A DNA stretch of 64,000 nucleotides from an uncultured Collinsella sp. (GCA_900541065.1 UQIE01000009.1:1-64000), one strand, 5' to 3'. Numbered from the stretch's first letter, positions 22,031-30,363 are shown. The notes: generated by a model not told the origin, from the sequence alone. Numbers and translations are program-made.

Positions 22031-23326
22031 CTATCGTGGCAGGCGAATCGTAAAGCGGCTGCCGACCCCTTCGACCGAGGTCACACCGATGACGCCGCCG
22101 TGGCTGTCGACGATCCACTTGGCGATCGCAAGCCCCAGACCCGAACCCTGTGCGCCGGCATCGCGCGCGTTGTCGGCACGGTAGAACCGCTCGAACGCGT
22201 GAGCTGCGGATTCCTGATTCATGCCGATGCCCTCGTCCTCAACACTTATGTCGATCGTGCCCGCGCCCGCATCTGGCGTTATGCCAAATGTGACGGTCGT
22301 TCCCACATCCGAGTACTTGGCGGCGTTTTGCACGATCACGCGCAGAGCCTGCTTCACGAGCGCCACGTCGACGGGCGCGTCGCAGCGCGGGTCGCTGGCA
22401 AGCGCAGCGTCAGAAGCCAGCCGATACGTGTGCTCGGTATCGATCATCTGCGATTCTTCGCATACCTCGTCGACCAGTGCGGCCAGGTTGGTATTCGCAC
22501 GCCGCAGGACCGTGCGCCCGGCATCGCCGCGCGCCAAAAACAGCAGCTGCTCCACGAGCTCTTGCATGTGCTCGCTTTCGGCCTTGAGGGACGCGATAGA
22601 TTCTGCCAGCACGTCCGGGTCGTCTTTGCCCCAGCGATCGAGCATGTTTACGTAGCCCTGAATCACCGCGATGGGCGTGCGCAGCTCGTGGCTCGCATCG
22701 TTGACAAAGCGCATTTGCTGCAGTTTGGCCTCTTGCATCTGGCGCAGTAGGCGGTTGAGTGCAACCTCGATGCTTGCCAGGTCGGCGTCGCCGGTAGTGA
22801 CGCTCGGCGAGTCGACGCTTGCGCGCTCGATGGCCTGCTCCAATGTTTCCATCTTGCCGCCGGAGAGCTGCATACGGCCGAGCTCGTCCACGCGCAAGGC
22901 CAGGTCGTTGAGCGGTGCCATGGTGCGGCGCACGCGACGGGCGCCGCCGAGCATGTCGAGCACGCTGATGACCTGCCAACCCACAACGACAAGGTAGAGA
23001 GGCCATAGCGCGACGAGGTCCTGCGCGAGGGGGAAAGTCTTGGTGGTACGCGCAAGCTCGACGGTATAGGTGAGCGTTGCCAGGTCCCAGCCGCGCGCAG
23101 GCGCCAGCGACATGCCGTGAACGGCGACGCCGGGGATCCATCCTGCGGTAAACGCGCCGTCGGGCAGCATCTGGTTGTATCCATAGACGAGGATCGCCGC
23201 CGCAATCACCATCAGCAGCAGATCGAGCCAGACGTAGCTCATCAAGCGGCGCCACATATAGCTCCAGTTGATGGCGCGGGCGATGGATGTGACGCGCTTG
23301 GCCTCGGCGTTACGCGCGGCAGACAT
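22031..23326 (-). CDS. Sensor histidine kinase
   Basis: 431 residues. Transmembrane helix 1 (residues about 30-50), an extracytoplasmic sensor of about 70 residues, helix 2, a HAMP-like linker, the HisKA H-box NDASHELRTPIAVIQGY, and the HATPase domain with N-box (VIVQNAAKYSD), G1 (DEGIGM) and G2 (GSGLGLAIAKWIV). It phosphorylates the OmpR-type regulator encoded just upstream; the two genes overlap by 17 bases. ATG 23326 is preferred; GTG 23338 is possible. The signal is unknown. Confidence 0.92.
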   Translation of the reverse strand: MSAARNAEAKRVTSIARAINWSYMWRRLMSYVWLDLLLMVIAAAILVYGYNQMLPDGAFTAGWIPGVAVHGMSLAPARGWDLATLTYTVELARTTKTFPLAQDLVALWPLYLVVVGWQVISVLDMLGGARRVRRTMAPLNDLALRVDELGRMQLSGGKMETLEQAIERASVDSPSVTTGDADLASIEVALNRLLRQMQEAKLQQMRFVNDASHELRTPIAVIQGYVNMLDRWGKDDPDVLAESIASLKAESEHMQELVEQLLFLARGDAGRTVLRRANTNLAALVDEVCEESQMIDTEHTYRLASDAALASDPRCDAPVDVALVKQALRVIVQNAAKYSDVGTTVTFGITPDAGAGTIDISVEDEGIGMNQESAAHAFERFYRADNARDAGAQGSGLGLAIAKWIVDSHGGVIGVTSVEGVGSRFTIRLPR

Positions 23327-24095
23327 AGCCCACCCCACGCACGGTCTGGATGATGCGGGCGCCGCCGGCGTCCTCGATCTTGGCGCGCAGGTGCGCGATG
23401 TGCACGTCGACGTTGTTGGTGTCGCCCACGTATTCGTAGCCCAGCGCCTCGTGCGCGATGCGCTCGCGCGTGAGCACGGTGCCGGCGTGCGCCATAAGCA
23501 GGGCGAGGACGTCGAACTCGCGGGCAGTGAGCGCGATGGGCGAGCCGCCGACCGTGACTTCGCGGCGGTCGGGATCGAGCGCGACCGAACTCACGGTGAG
23601 CGCGGCGGGGGAGGGCGAGGCGGAAACTTGGGTTGAGTCGCTGACCGGGGGCATCGCGGCGGCGCTCCCGTCCACGCTGCCCGCCATACCCGCCCCGGCA
23701 CCGGCGCCACCAACGCCCGAAGCCGCCCGCACGGCCTCCGAGCGCTTCAGCGCCACGCGGATCCGTGCGAACAGCTCCTCAATTGCAAACGGCTTGGTCA
23801 GGTAATCGTCAGCGCCGGCATCGAGCCCGGCAACCTTGTCCATCACGGCATCGCGCGCGGTGACCATAATCACCGGCACATCCTTGTGCTTGCGGACACG
23901 CCGCAGGACCTCCATACCGTTGAGCTGCGGCAGCAGCACATCGAGCAGAATCAGATCGTAGTCGCGCTCCAGTGCCAGGTCCACGGCGGTGCGGCCGTCG
24001 GCGGCGTGCTCCACCTGGTAGCCCTCGTGCTCCAGCTCGAGCGTTACAAAGCGGGCGATTTTCTCCTCGTCCTCTACGATCAGGATCCGTGCCAT
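23310..24095 (-). CDS. OmpR/PhoB-type response regulator
   Basis: 261 residues: receiver domain with phospho-acceptor D52 (LILLDVLLP) and conserved K in LTKPFAI, then a C-terminal winged helix (LTAREFDVLALLMAHAG ... VDVHIAHLRAKIED ... VRGVGYVCR). The linker, about residues 125-170, is unusually long and rich in G, A, S and P. It is the partner of the overlapping kinase and lies 18 bases after the DUF4342 gene, forming a three-gene operon. Confidence 0.94.
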   Translation of the reverse strand: MARILIVEDEEKIARFVTLELEHEGYQVEHAADGRTAVDLALERDYDLILLDVLLPQLNGMEVLRRVRKHKDVPVIMVTARDAVMDKVAGLDAGADDYLTKPFAIEELFARIRVALKRSEAVRAASGVGGAGAGAGMAGSVDGSAAAMPPVSDSTQVSASPSPAALTVSSVALDPDRREVTVGGSPIALTAREFDVLALLMAHAGTVLTRERIAHEALGYEYVGDTNNVDVHIAHLRAKIEDAGGARIIQTVRGVGYVCRA

Positions 24096-24113
24096 GCGTG
24101 CCCCCGTCTGCGA

Positions 24114-24656
24114 TTACTTGTCGTCGTTCAGATTTTGCTTGATGTCGTCCGCGGCGTCGGCGGCGTGATTCATAAGGTTGTTGATGCTGCCGGGCACGTC
24201 GCCGTCGCTGTCGATGCGGTAGCGCATGCCAAAGAACAGGCCAATCAGCATCAGCCATATCGTGGCGCCCCAGGCAAACAACGCGACGATGGGGATCAGG
24301 ATGGGGATGTTGAGGATGATCGCATCGCGGCGCGTGGCGATAAACTTGGTGTCCAGGCTCAGGCGGAAGAGCTTTTTGAGATACTCCCACACGCTGTCCA
24401 TCTTCTTGGAGAAGTCGGTCTTTTCGCTCGACTTTTCGTAGGCTGCCTGCGCGGCGACCATCTCGGCCGAGGGCTCATCGACTGGCGCGGACTCGGTGGC
24501 GGCGTGCGCCGACGTGGTCTGGGTCTTGCCCTGCGACTCGAGCCAAATGATGGCGTCCAAAACGTTGCCGTCGGCGGCGTCGAGCGCGGCCTTGGCATCG
24601 GTGTAGCTCACGTTGCACTTGGTGCGGATGGTTTCAACTTTTTCGAGGTCGTCCAT
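24114..24656 (-). CDS. DUF4342 protein with N-terminal UBA/TS-N-like helix bundle
   Basis: 180 residues. Residues 1-45 resemble a TS-N/UBA domain (VETIRTKCNVSYTDAKAALDAADGNVLDAIIWLE), then an acidic linker, then the DUF4342 region with a hydrophobic hairpin (AIILNIPILIPIVALFAWGATIWLMLIGLFFG), likely one or two membrane segments. DUF4342 proteins often travel with envelope-stress genes. It is first in an operon with the response regulator and kinase, so a role in that signalling path is plausible. Confidence 0.8.
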   Translation of the reverse strand: MDDLEKVETIRTKCNVSYTDAKAALDAADGNVLDAIIWLESQGKTQTTSAHAATESAPVDEPSAEMVAAQAAYEKSSEKTDFSKKMDSVWEYLKKLFRLSLDTKFIATRRDAIILNIPILIPIVALFAWGATIWLMLIGLFFGMRYRIDSDGDVPGSINNLMNHAADAADDIKQNLNDDK

Positions 24657-24865
24657 GACCTGTCCTTTCGTTCGATGGGCGCGACGCCGGGCGATTTGCC
24701 CGGGCGCGAGCGTTGCGTTCGGCGGTCTGCGTTGCGCCGCCCCGCCCTTGGTCGAACTCTATAGTGCAGGTTATAGATTAAGCGATTCTTGAGCCAAGAT
24801 TAATGTTGGATGAGTTTTTGGGTGGCAGTGGGGAAGGGAGAGGTGTCCTTCTGGGTAGCTAGCAG

Positions 24866-25047
24866 CGAGGTCTAATACTTTTCCGAGAAGTGAACGAGCT
24901 AAATCGGACCCCCGAAGCATCGACACCTTAAGGGCATCGTTTCCTGCGGTTTCGATACTGGAATCCTGCGATCTTGCCGACGAAAAATGTGGATGCTTCA
25001 GGGGTCCTAAAACAGACGTTCACTTCGCGGAAAAGTATTAGACCTCG
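24866..25047. repeat. 182-base fold-back element, MITE-like
   Basis: Outer arms of 31 bases (24866-24896 and 25017-25047) are inverted with one mismatch, starting CGAGGTCTAATACTTTTCCG. An inner pair GGACCCCCGAAGCATC / GATGCTTCAGGGGTCC continues the stem. The central roughly 75 bases are less ordered. No reading frame fits inside. The shape suggests a non-autonomous mobile element. Confidence 0.8.
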
Positions 25048-25253
25048 ATAGCGGGGGATGGGGTACCGGTAGCAAAGTGGCGTCAGAGGATGGGATAAAT
25101 AAGGCAAACAGATCACATGAATCAAAAATCACGTTGCGAAAGCATATTTTAACTGCGGAGGATATAGCGGACTAGCTTGCAATGTGACGTATTACCGCAT
25201 CTCCGGCTGGATAAATTCATTATGACAAGCTGCTTCTATCTAGATCGTTTATG

Positions 25254-25304
25254 AGATGGATTCTGACCCATCGCGATGCCGTTTCGATAGGTCGGAATCC
25301 ATCT
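25254..25304 (-). terminator. Hairpin downstream of the AIPR-like gene
   Basis: AGATGGATTC at 25254-25263 pairs with GAATCCATCT at 25295-25304, and inner TGACC/GGTCG and ATCG/CGAT pairs extend the stem. It lies 40 bases after the stop of the minus-strand gene. No long T run follows, so it may be a processed or factor-assisted end. Confidence 0.65.
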
Positions 25305-25343
25305 TGGATTAATGGCGGTCAACAGACTCTTCGGTGAAAGGTG

Positions 25344-26753
25344 CTAGCCCATAAGAACTGCAAGCTTCATCGAGTTTTCAACGGCGGTGTAGCTCATAGC
25401 GCCTTTGCCGACCTTTTGCGGATCGTAGTCAGATTGCTGGATGACGCCGCTGTACTGGGCAACGACGTTTTCAAATGCTGGGCTATCGAGGAACTCGTGC
25501 GGATCTGTTTTCCAACGTACTTTCCCCTGATCATCCGTTTCCATCAAGGCGCGGAGGCCGCAGACTAGGGGGTAGATAAAGCCCTCGGGTACAGGGTTAC
25601 CCGCCTCGTTTTTAAAGAAGGGGGTTCGGTATTCATCGCGACTGTTTTTAAGGCTCTTGACGGCGCCGATTTTTCCGTAGCTTCCGGTTTTGTTGTAGTA
25701 CTTGGGGAAGCGCGAATAGATTTCATCGTATAGACCGGGGAGGTCCGTAGCCACTTTGAGTGCGCTAAGAACTTGCGGATTCTTGAGTTCGCGGCGCGCT
25801 GAACCAGCGGCTTTGCTAACTCGGTCATCTCTCATTAGTTGCAAAAACTTCTCCTGACATTTCTCCTTACCGCTGTATACCAAGGGAGGTTGCGGTGCCT
25901 CGATATCGCCAGCGGTGACGTCGCTCGAAATGAGTGATAACGGGATCCAAGATAGCGCGACAAGCTTTCTGGATTCAATGGGCTTGCCATCGTTGGTTTT
26001 CCAGCTAATTTTGCCTGCAAATCCAGGGTACTTTTCGGCATAAAGAGTCTTAAAGGAATCGAAAAGGCCCTCCTGATTACCCTTGGTGCCTTGCGTGAGC
26101 TGGGCGTTATTGTTGCGAGCGTCGCAGATTTCCAAAAGTGAGGTGCGGAAGTTCTCAACGCAGAGCGCGTCGTTTGGGTCGGTTGGAACGAGCAATTCGA
26201 CAGGAATCGAGAAGTCTAGAGTACTTATGCCTTTCTCTTTGAGGGCCGCTTTTTCTTCACGGAGAAGTGACAGATAGCCTTCAATATCGGCTCGACGGTT
26301 CATCCATGTTTGCTTGAATGAATCCCAGATTGAGACTTCGTTCTTTCTTGGGGGACGATTGCCAAGTGCAAGCTCTGCTTCACTGAGAATGTAACTGCCG
26401 ATAGCGAGGGTATTATGGCCACCATCGAGAATTCCCTCAACCTCATCATTGGGGGTAAAGCTCAAACGATAGCGACCGCGCTCAAGGGGTTCATAGTTCG
26501 AAGACGCGAGCAAAATTCCCTTTGACTTAAAAGGAAATAGCTTTTGTTCAGGGGATAGTTCGTCCGCACGGATGGAAGCCTGAATGGCATCGGTAACGGA
26601 TCCCAAGCGAGAGTTGCGAGGGTTGGCATCGAGGTCGAGCGTATCAATTATTTTGATAAGAGATTTGGGGGACATCAAGCCGACGACCTTTTTTATATCC
26701 CCAAGCTTTTGCACGTAGCTGTCGGTAAATCGAACAATAATGTCGGTGCTCAT
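25344..26753 (-). CDS. AIPR/DndB-like protein, possible phage-resistance gene
   Basis: 469 residues with a layout like AIPR (abortive infection phage resistance) proteins. A NPR-containing N-terminal part (DLDANPRNSRLGSVTDAIQ) leads to FPFKSKGILLASSNYEP, then GILDGGHNTLAIGSYI in the place of the AIPR NGxQT or DndB DGQHR motif, then CDARNNNAQLTQGTKGNQEGLFDSFK, like the AIPR asparagine- and glutamine-rich segment. No transmembrane or nuclease motif is obvious. It stands alone in an AT-richer pocket between gene-free gaps, with codon use less GC-biased than the neighbours, all signs of transfer. Similarity is judged from motifs only. Confidence 0.6.
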   Translation of the reverse strand: MSTDIIVRFTDSYVQKLGDIKKVVGLMSPKSLIKIIDTLDLDANPRNSRLGSVTDAIQASIRADELSPEQKLFPFKSKGILLASSNYEPLERGRYRLSFTPNDEVEGILDGGHNTLAIGSYILSEAELALGNRPPRKNEVSIWDSFKQTWMNRRADIEGYLSLLREEKAALKEKGISTLDFSIPVELLVPTDPNDALCVENFRTSLLEICDARNNNAQLTQGTKGNQEGLFDSFKTLYAEKYPGFAGKISWKTNDGKPIESRKLVALSWIPLSLISSDVTAGDIEAPQPPLVYSGKEKCQEKFLQLMRDDRVSKAAGSARRELKNPQVLSALKVATDLPGLYDEIYSRFPKYYNKTGSYGKIGAVKSLKNSRDEYRTPFFKNEAGNPVPEGFIYPLVCGLRALMETDDQGKVRWKTDPHEFLDSPAFENVVAQYSGVIQQSDYDPQKVGKGAMSYTAVENSMKLAVLMG

Positions 26754-27139
26754 AGCGAAACCCTTTCGTCTAAAGTAGTCAAAACAACAGGCCTGCGCTC
26801 TTGGAGTGCCGGAGATTGAAAGGGAGCGTCGCTAATAAAAAAGCTGGTCTCCCAGCTCTAGACGAAAGCCATAACGGTGATCGGGCGTTATGGTGTTGTA
26901 CCTAGAGACATCCGTCTCATCCTCCAGCCCCTATCCAGGAAGCTTGATCGAAGGACCTCACTGACCGAGGAAGAGATCAAGATCTTCGCGGAAATAAATC
27001 GGACTGCTTTTTTGTGAACGGTGGGTAAGTGACGGCGATCGGTATTTGTGTCCGCACGACATGTGACACTTACCCTACCGCCCTGCTCTGCCACGGCGGC
27101 ATGCATCTGAACAACGACCCTCTAAGGAGTTCGATATCG
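26754..27139. other. Gene-free gap upstream of the AIPR-like gene and the phosphoesterase operon
   Basis: 386 bases between divergent units. It contains small hairpins (AAGCTGG/CCAGCT near 26840-26860; CCATAACG/CGTTATGG at 26870-26893). A short plus-strand frame from GTG about 26879 to TGA 27017 would encode about 45 residues (VIGRYGVVPRDIRLILQPLS...) but lacks a clear ribosome site. Confidence 0.45.
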
Positions 27140-27379
27140 ATGAGTGATAACACCAAGCATCTCGCAAAGAAGTGCGTCAAGGACGCGGGACCGTGCCTCG
27201 CGCTGTGCGCGGCCGGCGCAGCGGTTGCACTGCTGGCTGTTCTGGGGCCGTTCGACGTACTCCGAAGTGCCAGCTCTCTGCACGTTTGCATGGCCCTTGC
27301 CGGTGCCATGATGACCGGCGGCGTGCTCGATCTGATTTTTTGGGTGTTTGACCCGTTTGGATGGAAGAATGAAGGGTAA
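27140..27379 (+). CDS. Small two-helix membrane protein, unknown function
   Basis: 79 residues with two hydrophobic segments (GPCLALCAAGAAVALLAVLG and HVCMALAGAMMTGGVLDLIFWVF) around a short polar loop, and a charged N-terminus. TAAGGAG at 27123-27129 precedes ATG 27140. The frame is open further upstream, but that part lacks a ribosome site. It ends 10 bases before the first phosphoesterase gene, so the three genes likely form one operon. I do not recognise a family. Confidence 0.7.
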   Translation: MSDNTKHLAKKCVKDAGPCLALCAAGAAVALLAVLGPFDVLRSASSLHVCMALAGAMMTGGVLDLIFWVFDPFGWKNEG

Positions 27380-27389
27380 GCCCTAAGGG

Positions 27390-28058
27390 ATGGATACCCC
27401 GCAGCAACAGGAGCACCCCGTGATCTGGTTTACCAGCGATACTCATTTTGGACACGAGAACATGCTACGGCTTAGCGATAGGCCTTGGTCGACTGTTGCG
27501 CAGATGAACGACGCCATGGTCGCTAACATTAACAGCAAGGTTGCTGCGGATGACGAGCTCTACATCTTGGGTGACTTTAGCTTTAAGATGACGGTCCAAG
27601 ATGCCTACGAGCTGCGCAAAAGCATTGCATGTAAGCGCGTCCACCTACTGCCCGGCAACCACGACAAAGACTGGACGCAGTCTGCGGTAGCGGATGCTTT
27701 TATCGTCGAGCCGCCCATTTGCGTGCTCAAGATCAACCGCCAAAAAATCGTGTTGAGTCACTATCCCATGGTCGACTGGCAGGGCATGTCGCACGGCAGT
27801 TGGCATCTGCACGGACATATCCACAGCTGCGGCGGCGCGTACAACAAGTTCAACCTCAGGCAGGGGCTGCTGCGCTATGACGTGGGCGTGGACGCTAACA
27901 GCTACGCCCCGGTAAGTCTGGATGAGCTCAGGTCGTGGTTTGCGCAGGTAGACGAGCCGGTGCGGTGCGTTAAATGGCCGTGGTGGGTCAACGCCACGGG
28001 TGACGAGCAGATCGAGCACGATCTCGAAACCCATAAGAGGGAAGTGGTGATCCGATGA
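27390..28058 (+). CDS. Metallophosphoesterase, phage-type
   Basis: 222 residues with all calcineurin-like motifs: TSDTHFGH (residue 15), LGDFSF, GNHDKD, LSHYPM and HGHIHS. Proteins of this subtype are frequent in phages and gut bacteria, usually annotated only as phosphoesterase. It overlaps the next phosphoesterase gene by 4 bases (ATGA). A C-terminal extension after about residue 180 (WPWWVNATGDEQIEHDLE) is not part of the core fold. Substrate unknown. Confidence 0.85.
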   Translation: MDTPQQQEHPVIWFTSDTHFGHENMLRLSDRPWSTVAQMNDAMVANINSKVAADDELYILGDFSFKMTVQDAYELRKSIACKRVHLLPGNHDKDWTQSAVADAFIVEPPICVLKINRQKIVLSHYPMVDWQGMSHGSWHLHGHIHSCGGAYNKFNLRQGLLRYDVGVDANSYAPVSLDELRSWFAQVDEPVRCVKWPWWVNATGDEQIEHDLETHKREVVIR

Positions 28059-28780
28059 CGGTCTATGTGACGGGCGATATTCACGGTGGGGTCGACATGC
28101 AAAAGCTGCGCGACTGGGATCTTGGGGATAGTCTGACGAGCGATGACTATTTGATTGTCGCGGGCGACTTTGGCTTTCCGTGGGATTTTTCTGCCGAGGA
28201 ATGCGCCGATATCGCCTGGCTGGAATCGCGCCCCTATACCGTGCTGTTTGTCGACGGCAACCACGAGCGTTTCGATCACTGGGCAGAGCGTCCCATGGAG
28301 CTGTGGCACGGTGGGCTGACGCAGCGTCTGTCGGATACCTCTCCCATACGGCGCCTGACGCGTGGCGAGGTTTTTGAGCTCGATGGCTCAACGATTCTTA
28401 CCATGGGCGGCGCCACGAGCGTGGACAAGGAATACCGCATTCCCTATTCCAGCTGGTGGCCGCAGGAGCTGCCGGATGAGCGCAGCTTTGAGGAGGCGCG
28501 GACAAAGCTCGACAGTGTGGGCTGGAAGGTTGACTACGTGGTCACCCACACCTGCTCTACGCGCATGCTTTCGCCCACGCTCTATCCTGCGCCCGGCTGG
28601 AATTGCCCCGCCGTCGACCGACTTACGGCGTTTTTCGATGAGCTGGAAGACCGCTTGGACTACAAGCACTGGTACTACGGGCATTTTCATCGGGATGCCA
28701 ACCCGGCCGAGCGCCATACCGTGCTCTATGACTGCATCGTTCGCCTGGGCGACGAACTCCAGCCCTGGGATGTTGCGTAG
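28055..28780 (+). CDS. Metallophosphoesterase, second of a pair
   Basis: 241 residues with GDIHG (residue 7), AGDFGFPW, DGNHERFD, VTHTCS and GHFHRD motifs. It differs clearly from the preceding phosphoesterase, so the pair is not a simple duplication. The four-base overlap indicates coupled translation and perhaps a shared substrate pathway. The natural substrate is unknown; nucleotide second messengers, RNA ends and protein phosphates are all possible for the fold. Confidence 0.87.
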   Translation: MTVYVTGDIHGGVDMQKLRDWDLGDSLTSDDYLIVAGDFGFPWDFSAEECADIAWLESRPYTVLFVDGNHERFDHWAERPMELWHGGLTQRLSDTSPIRRLTRGEVFELDGSTILTMGGATSVDKEYRIPYSSWWPQELPDERSFEEARTKLDSVGWKVDYVVTHTCSTRMLSPTLYPAPGWNCPAVDRLTAFFDELEDRLDYKHWYYGHFHRDANPAERHTVLYDCIVRLGDELQPWDVA

Positions 28781-28795
28781 GGGTGGGGTGGCTGG

Positions 28796-29806
28796 CTACT
28801 CGGCCGTTACAGTGATATTTTCCCGGTGTGCGCGGATGGCGTCCCAGCTAAAGTGCTCGACCAGCTGCTCGGCAGAGCGCGGTGTGGTGTCCGGCGCGAT
28901 GCCCGTTTGCCCGGCGAGCCAGCCCAGCAGTGCCTCGGGTGTGCCAAAGCGGGCACGGAGCTCGCCCAGGTCCAGATCGCGGTCGCGCTTGGAAAGGCGG
29001 CGGCCATCCGGCGACATGAGCAGCGGAATGTGCGCGTAGTGCGGCATGGGAAGTCCCAGCAGGTGCTGCAGATAGATCTGGCGCGGCGTGGAGCCCAGCA
29101 GGTCGCATCCGCGTACGACTTCGGTGACGCCCATGGCGGCGTCGTCGACCACCACGGCTAGCTGGTAGGCAAAAACGCCGTCGCTGCGGCGCACCAAAAA
29201 GTCGCCGCACTCGGTGGCGAGTGCTTCGCATTGGGCACCATACGTGCGGTCCACGAATTCGACCACATCGTCTGCGAGGTCGTCGACGGTGGGCACGCGC
29301 AGGCGCGTGGCTGGGGCGCGCAGGGCACTGCGGCGGGCAACCTCCTCGGCAGAAAGGCCTCGGCAGGCGCCGCGGTAGATGGGCGTGCCGTCGCTGGCGT
29401 GCGGCGCGCTTGCGGCGTGGAGCTCGGCGCGCGTGCAAAAGCAGGGGTAGGTGAGGCCGGCGTCTTGCAGCTGGCGCAAGGCGCTCTCGTACAGGTCAAG
29501 ACGATTGTGCTGGTAGTAGGGGCCTTCGTCCCACTCAAGCCCCAGCCAGGTCAGATCGTCAATCAGTTGAGTGGCAAGTTCCGGGCGCTTGCAGCGATCG
29601 TCCAGGTCCTCGATGCGCAGCACGATGTTGCCGCCCTGGCTGCGGGCCGAAAGCCACGCGCACAGGCAGCTGAACACGTTGCCCAGGTGCATGCGGCCCG
29701 AGGGCGACGGGGCAAAACGGCCCACGACAGGTGCGGGAACGGAGGCAGGCTGCGTCGTTGGCACGTCCGCGGCGGGCGTTGCTATGTTGCGTGTTTTGAT
29801 ATCCAT
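28796..29806 (-). CDS. gluQ: Glutamyl-Q tRNA(Asp) synthetase-like enzyme
   Basis: 336 residues: the catalytic core of a class I glutamyl-tRNA synthetase without an anticodon-binding domain. The HIGH-like motif is FAPSPSGRMHLGN (residue about 29) and the KMSKS-like motif is RRLSKRDRD. YPCFCTRAEL with a later C and Y (YRGACRG) matches the zinc-binding site of GluQRS. It attaches glutamate to queuosine in tRNA-Asp, or is a close relative. The frame stays open 140 codons upstream, but ATG 29806 begins the conserved part. A 25-residue N-terminal extension remains. Confidence 0.87.
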   Translation of the reverse strand: MDIKTRNIATPAADVPTTQPASVPAPVVGRFAPSPSGRMHLGNVFSCLCAWLSARSQGGNIVLRIEDLDDRCKRPELATQLIDDLTWLGLEWDEGPYYQHNRLDLYESALRQLQDAGLTYPCFCTRAELHAASAPHASDGTPIYRGACRGLSAEEVARRSALRAPATRLRVPTVDDLADDVVEFVDRTYGAQCEALATECGDFLVRRSDGVFAYQLAVVVDDAAMGVTEVVRGCDLLGSTPRQIYLQHLLGLPMPHYAHIPLLMSPDGRRLSKRDRDLDLGELRARFGTPEALLGWLAGQTGIAPDTTPRSAEQLVEHFSWDAIRAHRENITVTAE

Positions 29807-29942
29807 GCGGACGAGTATAGCGCGGTGCTTGGCAGGGAAGGCGTTTCCGTGGCTCGCAAGTTGGCGGCGCTGCGCATTGTGCACGGTGGGTCTGCGGTCC
29901 AACGTCTCGATCGCCGTACGCCGACTCGGCCTTATACACGGC

Positions 29943-29979
29943 AGAAACCCCGGCAGCTCTTCGCAACTGCCGGGGTTTC
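29943..29979. terminator. Strong orphan hairpin
   Basis: GAAACCCCGGCAG pairs perfectly with CTGCCGGGGTTTC around the short loop CTCTTCGCAA. It has terminator strength but no gene ends here on either strand and no T run follows. It may end an unannotated small RNA or mark an old gene. Confidence 0.55.
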
Positions 29980-30201
29980 CGCGGAAAAGGGGGACATGAT
30001 CCACGAGCGAACGGGAAAGGGGCAACCGTTTTCGCTCAACTGCTTTATGCCCTTTACTCGCGGGCTCAATCAGCGCGCGCCGCAGCAACACAAAGCCGCT
30101 ACACCTGTGACGGAGCTGTGAAGTGGTATCTATTGCTGACGCGGGACTCGGCCAAAGAGCGTCCCAAACGACAATTTTGTTGCTGCCTGTCGGTTCAGCC
30201 C

Positions 30202-30236
30202 AATGATCCGTTTTCCTCCGTCCCCAATAGATCATT
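30202..30236. repeat. REP-like palindrome with GTCCCC core
   Basis: AATGATC at 30202-30208 and GATCATT at 30230-30236 enclose CTCCGTCCCCAATA. On the minus strand this reads ATTGGGGACGGAG, resembling the core of the ACTAGTCATT-GGGGACG family. Confidence 0.6.
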
Positions 30237-30363
30237 TTCCAAGTGTCGGGGTGCGGGCGTGACTTTCATCCCGTTTGGCACTCCGGTCGCCTAGATGTTC
30301 GTCATGCGTACCCGCAAACGTGGGACAATGGCGCTGTTGGTTTTACAGACAAAGGATGTGCCT

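Larger units (their letters stand above)
24657..25343. other. Long gene-free, AT-richer gap
   Basis: About 690 bases with no convincing gene. It contains the DUF4342 operon promoter at its left end, the large fold-back at 24866-25047, an AT-rich stretch (25080-25250), and a strong hairpin at 25254-25304 downstream of the AIPR-like gene. Base composition is visibly more AT-rich than the flanks, consistent with acquired DNA. Confidence 0.6.
29807..30363. other. Gene-free gap between gluQ and the DUF2207 gene
   Basis: About 557 bases between divergent genes. Open frames on both strands look like GC-rich accidents. It contains a perfect 13-bp hairpin at 29943-29979 and a REP-like palindrome at 30202-30236. 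The stretch 30000-30200 shows no recognisable gene or RNA. Confidence 0.55.

Noticed and set aside
25344..26753. Full Dnd phosphorothioation or BREX-type system around the AIPR-like gene
   Set aside because: No dndCDE, nuclease, methylase or ATPase partner is adjacent; only the single gene stands in the gap.
26888..27106. Minus-strand 72-codon frame as a small gene
   Set aside because: No ribosome site, basic low-complexity translation, and it overlaps the likely promoter of the plus-strand operon.
29231..30121. Plus-strand open frame of 296 codons opposite gluQ and its upstream gap
   Set aside because: It crosses the GluQ coding region and a 13-bp hairpin; residues are R/A/G-rich with no motif.
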